A stretch of DNA of 64,000 nucleotides from Campylobacter concisus (GTDB lineage Bacteria > Campylobacterota > Campylobacteria > Campylobacterales > Campylobacteraceae): assembly GCA_002092835.1 (NCBI GenBank), contig LVWL01000001.1, positions 62,001-126,000 on the forward strand. The letters are read 5' to 3'. Both the position numbers and the translations under genes were made by a program. Shown in pieces: positions 17,388 to 26,120 of the stretch. The first letter of the stretch is position 1. The number at the start of each line of letters is the position of its first letter. The notes under the pieces are model-generated. The model did not search any database. It was given only the letters and a program-made list of their open reading frames with translations, and was not told where the DNA came from.

Positions 17388-18440
17388 GAATCTATAAGCA
17401 AACTGAAGTTTTGCGCTGCTTTGATCTTTTTTACCAAAAGATTGTGCTATGCCAAAATTTATGAGTGTCACATAAGTTGGCGTATATCTTAGACCGACCT
17501 CAACCTCTGAACTTGTACCTTTTTGAGTTAGGCTGATCTCCTCGTCTTCTTGGATCACCGCTATTTTTGACTTGGTGTTAAATTTATACTCAGCGCTAAT
17601 TTTTCCATAATGATTAAATTTACCAGCATCATAGGCTATTTTTGAGTAAATTTTAGCTCTACTTGATGTAACGCTGCTAAATTTTAATGTACTTTGTCCG
17701 ATATATGCCTCATCGCTACCGACATAAGAGAGCACGTAGTTTAGCCCGCTATCAAGTATAAAACTATCAAATTTTATCTTTTTACCGACGCCAAAGCTAG
17801 CATTGTAGTATGGCATCGAGATTTTATAATCTACATCTTTCGCATCAACCTTAGTCTGGCTCCTGCCAGCTTTTGCCATGAGATCCATATAAAAATCACG
17901 TGGTAAATTTAGCCTTGAAAAAATACCAAGTCCATAGTTTCTAACTCTGCTATCTATTTTGGCATCTTCGTTGCTGTTATCAAATTTAGCGTACGAGTTC
18001 TCTATAAAAGCTCCATAAATGTTCTCTTTTGCACTAAATGCTACACCGGCTGATAAGCCAACGCCTTTTAGATCAATGCCGCTCTCATAATAGTCTGCCT
18101 TAAATCCATTTACATTTGCAAAACTGATCACATTTCTTTCATCGCTTTCGTATGCTGGCTGATACGCGTCGCTTCTATAGCCAAAGTCATCGGCAAACGC
18201 ATATTTAGCAAGATGAGATGTACCAAATAAATTTGCAACTTCTAGTGCATTTAGATCAAGCTCAATAGCTCCCATTGAGTCGCTCATAAAGTCATTCATT
18301 TTAAAAGTCACATCACTTCTATCTGTTAAACCAATATAAACACCTGATTGTCTACTTTTTTCGATAGTAGAACCAATTATATTAACTTCGTTGTGCGTTG
18401 CATTTGCTCTGGCTCCACTAGTAAAATTTATCCATTTTGC
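17385..18440 (-). pseudogene. Autotransporter beta-barrel domain, N-terminally truncated
   Basis: The frame is open from 18440 down to a stop at 17385 and ends in alternating beta-barrel sequence finishing QFAYRF, the outer-membrane C-terminal signature with terminal Phe. The first ATG is at 18311 (308 residues, MTFKMNDF). Upstream, the same frame still encodes typical autotransporter passenger sequence (SGVYIGLTDRSDVTF), which continues up to a TAA at 18443 with no signal peptide and no ATG. Without a signal peptide the product could not reach the outer membrane, so I read this as the 3' remnant of a larger autotransporter gene. An unusual start codon cannot be excluded. Confidence 0.65.
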
Positions 18441-18524
18441 TTATTTTGTTTCTAAAAAATTTTTTATTAGAAATTTTAGCTTTAAGATCGATTTTTCAAA
18501 AACGAACTTTTACTAATTTTCATC

Positions 18525-18530
18525 TATAAT
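18525..18530 (+). promoter_or_regulatory. -10 element (TATAAT) of the Y-family polymerase gene
   Basis: A perfect TATAAT ends 6 bases before the ATG at 18537, so transcription would begin at or next to the start codon and the mRNA would be leaderless or nearly so. No Shine-Dalgarno sequence lies before this ATG. Confidence 0.45.
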
Positions 18531-18536
18531 CACTCC

Positions 18537-19799
18537 ATGAAAAACGAAGCACAAAAATTTTATGCCGTCATTGATCTAAAGTCATTTTACGCCTCAGTTG
18601 AGTGTGTGGAGCGAGGGCTCGATCCGTTTAAAGCCGATCTAGTCGTGGCTGACGATAGTCGCGGCAACGGAAGTGTTTGCCTAGCCGTTAGCCCAGCTCT
18701 TAGAGCCAAAGGCGTGAAAAATAGATGCAGGCTTTTTGAAATACCAAAGGCTATAAAATTTATCATTGCACCGCCTAGAATGCAGTTTTATATCGACTAT
18801 GCGGCTAAAATTTATGAGATATATCTAAAATATGTCTCAAAAGATGATATCTATGTCTATTCTATTGATGAGGCCTTTATCGATCTTACTTCTTATGTTA
18901 AATTTTATAATACCGATGCAAAATCCATAGCCAAAAAGATAATGGATGAAATTTTAAAAACTACTGGCGTGACGGCCACCTGTGGCATGGGCACAAATTT
19001 ATACCTCGCAAAAATCGCCCTTGATATCCTGGCTAAGCATAGTGATGATGGGATTGCATTTTTAGACGAGCAACTTTATAAAGAACGTCTTTGGACGCAT
19101 CAATCGCTAGATGACTTTTGGCGTATCGGTAAGCAAACTAGGCTAAAGCTGGAAAAACATGGAATTTTTTGTATGAAAGATATAGCAAATGCTCCGCGAA
19201 GCTTGCTTGAGAAATTTTTTGGAGTTGATGCCTATATAACGATAGATCACGCAAATGGCATAGAGCCAACGACAATAGCTGACATAAAAGCATATAAACC
19301 AAGCACAAAATCCTACTTTAGCTCTGAAATTTTACCAAGAGACTACGAGCGTTGCGAGGCGGTAGTCGTACTAAAAGAGATGGCTGATAGACTAGTGCTT
19401 AGGATGATCAACAAAGAAGTAATGGCAAGTGGAATAACAATAAATATAAAATTTGCCGACAAACTCGAGCCACACCAGCGTGCAAGCGTTCGGTTTAAGA
19501 CACCAACAAATGTCTCAAGCGTGCTGATGAGCGCGGCTGAGGAGCTACTTTTAAACAAGATAAAAAATGTTGGGCTGATTAGGCAAATTAGCATCAGTGC
19601 AAACGACGTAGTAAAAGAGAGTCTAGCTCACTCTAGTCTTTTTGAGGATGATACTAAAGAAAAGGCGGTTTTAAAATCCCTAAATCTCATAAAAGAAAAA
19701 TTTGGTAAAAACTCGGTTTTAAGAGCTATCGATCTACTACCAGAAGCGACTGGGCAAGATAGAAACAAAAAGATCGGAGGGCACAAGAGCGGTGAGTAA
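18537..19799 (+). CDS. Y-family translesion DNA polymerase (UmuC/DinB-like)
   Basis: A 420-residue DNA polymerase of the Y family, expected to copy past damaged bases. IDLKSFYASVECVERG (residues 13-28) holds the first catalytic aspartate and the steric-gate region, and YSIDEAFIDLT (about 107-117) holds the catalytic Asp-Glu pair. A little-finger domain follows (about 240-400). No umuD-like gene is present; instead a YolD-like gene overlaps its 3' end by 8 bases, an arrangement best known from Firmicutes. This supports an UmuC/UvrX-type polymerase rather than E. coli-type DinB. Confidence 0.87.
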   Translation: MKNEAQKFYAVIDLKSFYASVECVERGLDPFKADLVVADDSRGNGSVCLAVSPALRAKGVKNRCRLFEIPKAIKFIIAPPRMQFYIDYAAKIYEIYLKYVSKDDIYVYSIDEAFIDLTSYVKFYNTDAKSIAKKIMDEILKTTGVTATCGMGTNLYLAKIALDILAKHSDDGIAFLDEQLYKERLWTHQSLDDFWRIGKQTRLKLEKHGIFCMKDIANAPRSLLEKFFGVDAYITIDHANGIEPTTIADIKAYKPSTKSYFSSEILPRDYERCEAVVVLKEMADRLVLRMINKEVMASGITINIKFADKLEPHQRASVRFKTPTNVSSVLMSAAEELLLNKIKNVGLIRQISISANDVVKESLAHSSLFEDDTKEKAVLKSLNLIKEKFGKNSVLRAIDLLPEATGQDRNKKIGGHKSGE

Positions 19800-20106
19800 A
19801 GATAGGGCGAAAATTTTTAGCTCGTTTAATCCTCTCTCAACATTAGAACGAGCCTTGCGACAAAAAGAGCGAGAAAAATGCGAAAAACTAGAGCTTGATG
19901 AGAGCAAGATCGATGAAATTTTAAAAACGGTAAGCGAGCTAAAGATAGCTGATGAGGTGCGTGTGAGCTACCACGACGGCTTTACTTACGTAAAAACTAG
20001 CGGACTAGTTTCAGATGTAAATTTCAAAGATAAAATCCTCATGATCGTAAAAACTAAGATCAAATTTGAAGATATAAATGAGGTGGAGATAGTTAGAAGA
20101 CATTAA
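19792..20106 (+). CDS. YolD-like protein
   Basis: A 104-residue protein that starts at GTG 19792 inside the polymerase gene. The N-terminus (DRAKIFSSFNPLSTLERAL) and the C-terminal beta-rich half (VRVSYHDGFTYVKTSGLVSDVNFKDKIL, then IKFEDINEVEI) match the general pattern of YolD-like proteins, which accompany Y-family polymerases and are proposed to play a UmuD-like regulatory role. No catalytic residues are evident. Pairing with the polymerase is shown by the overlap; the function is inferred. Confidence 0.65.
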   Translation: MSKDRAKIFSSFNPLSTLERALRQKEREKCEKLELDESKIDEILKTVSELKIADEVRVSYHDGFTYVKTSGLVSDVNFKDKILMIVKTKIKFEDINEVEIVRRH

Positions 20107-20117
20107 TTTTTTTTAAG

Positions 20118-20143
20118 ATTTAGCCCCCAAACGAGGGCTAAAT
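20118..20143. terminator. Hairpin between convergent genes
   Basis: ATTTAGCCC pairs with GGGCTAAAT (9 bp, 8-base loop) between the YolD-like gene and the oppositely oriented torA. Confidence 0.5.
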
Positions 20144-20154
20144 TTATATAAATT

Positions 20155-22596
20155 CTACAAAGATTGCAAAATTTTTGGTTTAGAAAAGGCAGTTATTGGT
20201 TTGATCTCGCCTTTATATTTTTCAAGATCAGCTAGTATCGTGTGTCCGCAGTTGCTTTGAGCGATGCTAGATGTGCCTTTGTCGCGAGTTAGGACATTGA
20301 CGCAGCCATGCTTGCAAAGGCTCTTCTCGCCTAGCACTTCAGGATCGTACCACGCACCCTCGCATATGGCGATGACGTGCTCTGGGATGATGTCAGTGAC
20401 AAGCGCACCGACTAAAATTTCGCCCCTGTCGTTAAATACTCTCACCACGTCGCCAGTTGCTATGCCTTTTGCTTTGGCATCATTTACGTTTATTAGCATT
20501 GGCTCGCGCGCGCATACTTCAGCGTAGTTTCTGATTATTGAGTTATTTAGCTGTGAGTGGAGGCGGTATCTTGAGTGCGGGGTTGTGACGCTAAATGGAT
20601 ACTTTTTGGCTTTTTCGCTGCCAAGCCACTCAAACGGCTCGATCCAAGCAACGTGCGGCGCAAAGTCTTTGTAGCCAAATTTGGCGATAGTTGGAGAGTA
20701 GAGCTCTATCTTGCCAGATGGCGTGCCTAGGCGGTTTTTGTGAAGATTTTCTCTAAAAGCACTAAGCCTTGTGTAGTATCTGCTTGCTTCGTCATCTTGC
20801 TCAAATCTAACATATCCCTCTTTCCAAAACTCATCAAAGCTTGGCATCTTGACATTTATGCCTTTAGCTTGCTCTACGGCGTCTGCGTAAAATTCTTTCG
20901 CCCAGCCAAGCTCATCTTTGCCCTCAGTAAAGACCTCTTCTCTGCCCCAGCGTTTGCAGATTTGTGAGCAGATCCAGTAGTCACTCCTACTCTCGCCCAT
21001 AGGCTCTACGACAGGCTTGTAAGCCACGATGTACTCGTTTGTAGGCACGCTTTGGTTGATGTCATTTCTCTCGACTTCAAGGGCTACTGGCAAGACGATG
21101 TCGCTTAGTTTTGCTGTGCTTGTCCAAAATGGCTCAGCTGTTATTACGGTGTCAAATTTACGCCACGCTTTTACGGCGTTATTTACGTCTTGATGCCTTG
21201 TAAACATCGATCCAGACGCCATGTAAGCCACTCTCATGTGTGGGAGTTTGATTTTTGAGCCGTCATAGTCTATCTCTTTGCCAGGGTTTTGCAAAGCCTC
21301 GATCGATCTTGAAGATGGGATGGTGACGTTTTTAAATTTCTTCCAAGGAGCGCCATCTACATTGTCGTATTTCTCGCTTATGCTAGTGCTGATGCCTTTT
21401 AGTGACGGAGCGATCTTGTCTGTAGCGCCATTTGAGTGGTAGAGGTTAAACTCAAAGCCAAGTCCCTCTTTGCCGATCTGACCTAACATCGCGCTAAGTG
21501 TTACGATACCCCAAAAGCTCATCTCGCCGTGATCTTGTCTTTGAAGTGATCTGCCTGCGATGATGACGCTTGGCTCTTTTGCAAGTGCTGTTGCAAATTT
21601 AGCGATATCCTCAGCTTTTACGCCACAAATTTTACTCGCCCAGTTGATATCTTTTACCACCTTGTCGGTTGTGCCAAGTAGATAGTCTTTAAATTTATTA
21701 AAGCCAACTGTGTATTTTTTGATAAATTCCTCGTCATAAAGCTTGTTTTCATATAGATAGTGGCACATGCCAAGCATCATTGCTACGTCAGTGTTTGGAC
21801 GAACGATGATAGTTTCAGAGTCAAGGTATCTTGTGGTGTCATTTTTAAAGACGCAAACACTATAGGTTTTAATGCCAGCATCTTTTATCTTTTTAATACC
21901 AAGATAACCATCGTGTGTTGGTGGCTGCCATGAAATTTGACCAGTTACAAGTGGATCAGTACCCCAAAATACAATGTTCTTAGCATTTTTAACCATAGCT
22001 TCCCATTTTGTAGGAGCGTCATAAACCGCACTATTTCCAAGGACGTGAGGCATGATGACAAGGCCAGCACCTGTTGAGTAGTCACCGCTCTCTTCTACAT
22101 ATCCGCCCAAAACCTTTAACATCCTGTGACCAACAGTCCTACCCCAGCTGATCTTACCACTGCCACCCCACCAGTAGCACTCGCCGTAAATGCTTTCAGG
22201 ACCATATTTGTCAAAATTTTCTTTTAGAGCTTTTGCAGCAAGGTCAAGCGCTGTATCCCAACTAACACGTACAAATTCTTCTTTGCCACGAAGCTCGCTT
22301 TTTGCCGCGCCTTTTGCCTTTAAGTAGCTTTTTCTTACGTACGGATAGAGTACGCGACTTTCATTTTGGATGAGATCTGGCAAGCTGTTATTCATTGTAT
22401 TTGGGAATTTATCACCATCAAATGGATCAACAGAGACGATTTGATTTGAGTTGGTATTTGCCCAAAATAGACCAAATCTATTTGCTCCAAAAGTTTTCTT
22501 TTGGTCAAAAATGGTTTTTGTCACACCTTCAATCCTGTTCGCCTGTGCCGCAGTGGCGGCAAGTGCAGAAAATTTTATAAAATCTCGTCTTTTCAT
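20155..22596 (-). CDS. torA: Tat-exported molybdopterin oxidoreductase (TorA/BisC family)
   Basis: An 813-residue periplasmic reductase. The N-terminus MKRRDFIKFSALAATAAQA is a twin-arginine signal. The body is of the DMSO reductase superfamily, with GECYWWGGSGKISWGR and SGDYSTGAG, whose serine is the expected molybdenum ligand in the TorA/BisC/DMSO reductase group; there is no N-terminal iron-sulfur cysteine motif, as expected for this group. It would reduce TMAO, DMSO or related N- and S-oxides. The monohaem cytochrome gene lies 21 bases upstream, the same pairing as C. jejuni Cj0264c/Cj0265c, so the two should form one operon. Confidence 0.85.
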   Translation of the reverse strand: MKRRDFIKFSALAATAAQANRIEGVTKTIFDQKKTFGANRFGLFWANTNSNQIVSVDPFDGDKFPNTMNNSLPDLIQNESRVLYPYVRKSYLKAKGAAKSELRGKEEFVRVSWDTALDLAAKALKENFDKYGPESIYGECYWWGGSGKISWGRTVGHRMLKVLGGYVEESGDYSTGAGLVIMPHVLGNSAVYDAPTKWEAMVKNAKNIVFWGTDPLVTGQISWQPPTHDGYLGIKKIKDAGIKTYSVCVFKNDTTRYLDSETIIVRPNTDVAMMLGMCHYLYENKLYDEEFIKKYTVGFNKFKDYLLGTTDKVVKDINWASKICGVKAEDIAKFATALAKEPSVIIAGRSLQRQDHGEMSFWGIVTLSAMLGQIGKEGLGFEFNLYHSNGATDKIAPSLKGISTSISEKYDNVDGAPWKKFKNVTIPSSRSIEALQNPGKEIDYDGSKIKLPHMRVAYMASGSMFTRHQDVNNAVKAWRKFDTVITAEPFWTSTAKLSDIVLPVALEVERNDINQSVPTNEYIVAYKPVVEPMGESRSDYWICSQICKRWGREEVFTEGKDELGWAKEFYADAVEQAKGINVKMPSFDEFWKEGYVRFEQDDEASRYYTRLSAFRENLHKNRLGTPSGKIELYSPTIAKFGYKDFAPHVAWIEPFEWLGSEKAKKYPFSVTTPHSRYRLHSQLNNSIIRNYAEVCAREPMLINVNDAKAKGIATGDVVRVFNDRGEILVGALVTDIIPEHVIAICEGAWYDPEVLGEKSLCKHGCVNVLTRDKGTSSIAQSNCGHTILADLEKYKGEIKPITAFSKPKILQSL

Positions 22597-22617
22597 ATTT
22601 TCTCCCTTATGAAAAAT

Positions 22618-23187
22618 TTATTTTACTTTTTTGGCATTGTGTTGTAAGTATTTAAGCACTAAATTTAGGTCAGTTTCGTCTAGTGCTACAAATTTTGCAT
22701 CGACCATTCCAGCTAAATTTGCTGGCCACTGAGCCGCTGTAAAGCTATTTGGCTCATGAAGTCTATGACATGCAGAACACGTCTCTTCGTAAATTTGTTG
22801 TGCTTTTACGTAAAGCTTTTTTGTATCGCCACCAAGTGCGTCATTTGGTACTTCGTAAATGCCCTCTGCTTGGTACCATATTTCGCCATACTCATCTTCA
22901 ATATCTTTTACTTTTTTAAAATTTGTCCCACTTTCATCATTAAAAGCGATAAAAACTTCCGGATCTTCTATACTTCTTTGAAGCTGGGCTAAATAGTTCG
23001 TTGAAACCACACCATTAACCTTTATCTTGCTCGTCTTTTCACCTTTTTCTATAACATCAACTGGCGTTAAAACTTCGATCTTTCCGATATTTTTGCCATC
23101 TAACGTTACATTGGCATCTTTTGCGACGACATCGGCACCAAAGGCAAGACTACAAGCTAGCATAGGGGCTAAAAATAGCATTTTCAT
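22618..23187 (-). CDS. Periplasmic monohaem cytochrome c, electron donor to the TorA-type reductase
   Basis: A 189-residue secreted protein with a signal peptide (residues 1-18, cut near AFGA-DV). A single haem site CSACH (about 138-142) sits in the C-terminal third, followed by the ANLAGMVDAKFVALDETDLNLVLKYLQ segment typical of the cytochrome partner of Campylobacter TMAO/DMSO reductases (Cj0265c type). The N-terminal domain of about 100 residues is haem-free. A possible -10 (TTATAAA, 23227-23221) lies upstream. Confidence 0.8.
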   Translation of the reverse strand: MKMLFLAPMLACSLAFGADVVAKDANVTLDGKNIGKIEVLTPVDVIEKGEKTSKIKVNGVVSTNYLAQLQRSIEDPEVFIAFNDESGTNFKKVKDIEDEYGEIWYQAEGIYEVPNDALGGDTKKLYVKAQQIYEETCSACHRLHEPNSFTAAQWPANLAGMVDAKFVALDETDLNLVLKYLQHNAKKVK

Positions 23188-23612
23188 GTTGCAATCCTTA
23201 AAAATAAAATTTAAAAAAATTTTATAACCTAATGACTTAAAAATACATTGTTATATTTAGCTTTATTTAAGAAAGTTAATATTTGCTTTTATTAAAAATA
23301 AGATTTAGCAGAAAATTTATCAATGAGTTTTATTTATTGTCTTAATGATCAAAAGTATAAGTAAATTTTATAGTTTGCAAACTCTGCAAAAATTTTACTT
23401 TTGAGTCTAGTGAAGTAAAAATTTAACCTTACTTCACTAGCTACTATAAAAAAGTATGGCAAAGCTTTTATAAACTTAAAAACATAAATTAGTAAACTTC
23501 TTGCAGAATTCAAAAATATGCTAAAAGTTACTACTCTACATTGCTAGCCATGTTAAAATTTTCTAGAGTTTTATCGTTTTAAAATTTTTTATCAAAACGC
23601 CTTATTATCAAT
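23188..23612. other. Intergenic region without recognised gene
   Basis: About 425 AT-rich bases between the TorA operon start and the stop of the next minus-strand gene. Apart from the possible promoter of the cytochrome gene at its left end I see no ORF with a ribosome site, no RNA gene and no clear repeat. It marks the sharp change from AT-rich sequence into the G+C-rich block that begins at 23613. Confidence 0.5.
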
Positions 23613-24302
23613 CTAACAGCTTTGCTTATCGCCTAGCTCGCACGCCTTTTTTCGCATTTGCTTTGCCTTTTTCGAGTCTTTTTTTACTTGCTCGTATCTA
23701 TTTTCGTTGAAATTTCCCTCATACAGCCACGCCGCCCTCTCGCAGCCGCCTACGTAGCCTAGCTTACACGAGCGCTCGTAATACTCCATCATCTCGCCTA
23801 TATCGCCTCCCGTTCGCTCTATCATCCAGCCCACGTTGTAGCATCCGGGAGCGTATTTTTTGTTGCATAGGGTATTGTTTATCGCAAACGACTGCGCCTC
23901 GTCGCCCAACTCTTCTTGCATGAAATTGGCTAGCGCCAAGCAACCCGGCAAATACTCGTAAAGGACGCAGCTAGCCTTGTAATACGCGCTAATCTTGGTC
24001 TCGCGCTCGCTCTTATCCGCGGCCTTTACTAGATTATTTTTATAAAGTTCGCCAAGATAAAAGCAGCCCTCGCCGTCTCCTTTGGCGCAGGCTAGACTAA
24101 ATAGCCCCTCCGCCGCGCCGTAGTCTTGCTTTAAGTTAGCAGCTACCATGCCCGCTTGCACGCACTCTTTGGTAGCGTTTAGGTCGGGATTTTTGCATTT
24201 TTTGACCTTTTCTAGCGTATCTGCGGCTAGCAATGGCGAAAGGTCCGGCTCGCTAGCGAATAAATTTAACGTCGCAAGTAGCGCAAATAATAAATTTTTC
24301 AT
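23613..24302 (-). CDS. Secreted Sel1-like cysteine-rich repeat protein
   Basis: A 229-residue protein with a signal peptide (MKNLLFALLATLNLFASEP). The mature part has regularly spaced cysteines in Sel1/TPR-like repeats, as in FSLACAKGDGEGCFYLGELY, CNKKYAPGCYNVGWMIE, CKLGYVGGCERAAWLYE and ACELGDKQSC at the end. This is the general design of Helicobacter cysteine-rich (Hcp) and Campylobacter Sel1 proteins, usually periplasmic or secreted; the role is not known. It lies in a G+C-rich block with proC and a lipoprotein gene. It is different from the mcc-linked Sel1 protein at 57403-58124. Confidence 0.7.
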   Translation of the reverse strand: MKNLLFALLATLNLFASEPDLSPLLAADTLEKVKKCKNPDLNATKECVQAGMVAANLKQDYGAAEGLFSLACAKGDGEGCFYLGELYKNNLVKAADKSERETKISAYYKASCVLYEYLPGCLALANFMQEELGDEAQSFAINNTLCNKKYAPGCYNVGWMIERTGGDIGEMMEYYERSCKLGYVGGCERAAWLYEGNFNENRYEQVKKDSKKAKQMRKKACELGDKQSC

Positions 24303-24304
24303 TT

Positions 24305-25236
24305 TTATCCTTTAAATTTACCTAACCCCCTCGCTTTGGCGATGCAAGCGGCGACGGCCTGCATCAAAGCGCCGCGAAATCCGCCGTTTTCAAGCGCGGC
24401 AAGTCCCTCGATCGTGGTTCCCGCCGGCGAGCAGACCTCGTCTTTTAGCGCGGCCGGGTGCTTGCCGCTTTGGATCAGACGCGCCGTTCCTTCCACGGCC
24501 GCACAGACAGTATCGTAGCAAAGCTGCCTAGCAGTCCGCCCCGCACGCCGGCATCAGCCGCAGCCTCGATAAAGGCGCACGCATACGCGGGCAGGCTTCC
24601 CGCGATGCCTGTAAATGCGGCAAACTCGGCCTCGTCTATCTCGTAAATTTTACCGATTTTTGCGATTATCTCGCGCACGGTCTCTTTCTTGGGCTCGCTA
24701 AATCCCGCGTCAAAGCAAAGAGCCGTAGCCGACGCGCCGATGCAAGCGGCGATATTTGGCATCGCGCGAGCGATATAAACGCCCTCGCCTACGATTTGCC
24801 TAGCGCGCTTTATGTCAAAACTCGGCGCCAAAAGAAGCAAAATTTTGCCCGCAAGCTCGGGCGCGATCAGGCGCAAGATAGCCTCGTAGCTAGCGGATTT
24901 AGTAGCCAGCACGACCGCGTCCGCTTCGCGCGCTAGATCCGCTTCGCTCGCTGCTATTTTTACGCTAAATCTTTGCCGCAAAGCCTCGTTTTTACTTCTG
25001 GCATAGGCTAGGATTTCAAATTTTGCCTCTTTTTCGCATTCGCGTTGACTCGCGTTTTTATCCGTTTGCGCTAAATTTTCCGTCCCGCGAGCCTCGCTAC
25101 CGCCGCTGGATTTTCGCTCGTCCTCGGCCGAGCTTCGCCCCGCGTCTGCTTCGTCAGATTGCGCGTGCCAAAGCGCCTCTATCATCGCGCCGCCCATATT
25201 TCCGCCGCCGATAAAGCCTATTTTTACGTTTTTCAT
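24305..25236 (-). CDS. proC: Pyrroline-5-carboxylate reductase (apparent frameshift near 24531)
   Basis: ProC reduces pyrroline-5-carboxylate to proline. GFIGGGNMGGAMIEAL (residues 8-23) is the Rossmann nucleotide loop, and AMPNIAACIGASATALC and TGIAGSLPAYACAFIEAAADAGVRGGL are family signatures. The C-terminal part (EGTARLIQSGKHPAALKDEVCSPAGTTIEGLAALE) is in another frame: one base is missing near 24531, where GCCTAGG is expected in GGACTGCTAGG. Restoring it gives LPRQLCYDTVCAAVEG and a 310-residue protein. That is longer than the usual 270 because of a hydrophilic Ser/Glu/Arg-rich insertion at about residues 29-72. Its start overlaps the stop of the lipoprotein gene upstream. Confidence 0.85.
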
Positions 25237-25861
25237 TTCGCCGTCTTTTTTAGAGTGCCGATTTTGACCGCTTTGCCCGCGATCGCCGTATTTACCGCCG
25301 CGCTATCCGCCCAGATAGCCCCCGTAACCTGCCCAGGCGTCAAGGTATAAACGCTGCCCGTCTGCGCCTCGTCGCTAGCCTTAAACTCGTTGCCCACGAC
25401 TAGCTCATAGACGTCCTCGTGTCGTTTTCAAATTTTATCGCCGCTTTTAGCGTCGGCGCTTCGCCCTGTTTCGCCGCGCCCGCGTACTGCTCGAGCATAT
25501 TTTTACTAAGCTTGCCGTAGACGTCGCCGTCTTGGCCTAGATATATCCGCACGGCGCGCTTATCCGAGTTTTTGCCGCCTTTTTCACCCTTGCCGGCGCT
25601 AACGCTCATCTCATATGCGGTTTCTCCCGTCGGGAAGTCCTTAAATTTAGCGTCCGGGACGAAAACCCGCACGTTGTCCGTTACCGTTTTCGTAACGTGC
25701 GTCTGCGGCGTTATGCCCGTTAGCACGATCGTGGATTTCACGTCTGAGCCTTTGTCCGAAACAAGCGCGGAGATCGGCACGCGCGTAAGCAGCGTCGTCT
25801 CGTAGCAACCGCTAAAAATAAACGCTGCGGCGAGAGCGAAGATAAATTTTAGCTTTTTCAT
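25233..25861 (-). CDS. Putative lipoprotein (apparent frameshift near 25419)
   Basis: The N-terminus MKKLKFIFALAAAFIFSGCYE is a lipoprotein signal with the lipobox FSGC, so the mature protein should be anchored by C19. The rest is polar and beta-rich, with no family I can name. One reading frame stops at 25400, but the next frame continues without a break (EDVYELVVGNEFKASDEAQTG... to IGTLKKTAK) to a TGA overlapping the proC ATG. One base is missing near 25419, where ACCGAGG is expected. The repaired product has 209 residues. Codon use is G+C-rich, as in proC. Confidence 0.65.
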
Positions 25862-26083
25862 CGGTTTCTTTTAAATTTTCGCCGATTCTAGCATAAACTA
25901 AACATTTTTGTATTGATTACATTAAAAGCAAAAATAGAAAAGTAAGTATGGTGTTTTAAAGCATAAATAGTTTTAAGATTGATAAATTTTAATCGTCTTA
26001 AGCAAAGCCAACTTAAATAAATAATGCAAAAAAGATATGAGAAATTTATATAAATTTATTTGCTGTTTTTAGAGTTTAATTAT

Positions 26084-26105
26084 TAGCCCCTTTACAAAGG
26101 GGCTA
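26084..26105 (-). terminator. Terminator after typA
   Basis: TAGCCCCT pairs with AGGGGCTA across a 6-base loop 15 bases past the typA stop codon on the minus strand. Confidence 0.6.
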
Positions 26106-26120
26106 GATGATAAATTTTGA

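Noticed and set aside
24458-25350. Several plus-strand ORFs across proC and the lipoprotein gene
   Set aside because: G+C-rich sequence opens long antisense frames; the translations are Ala/Arg/Ser-rich and match nothing.
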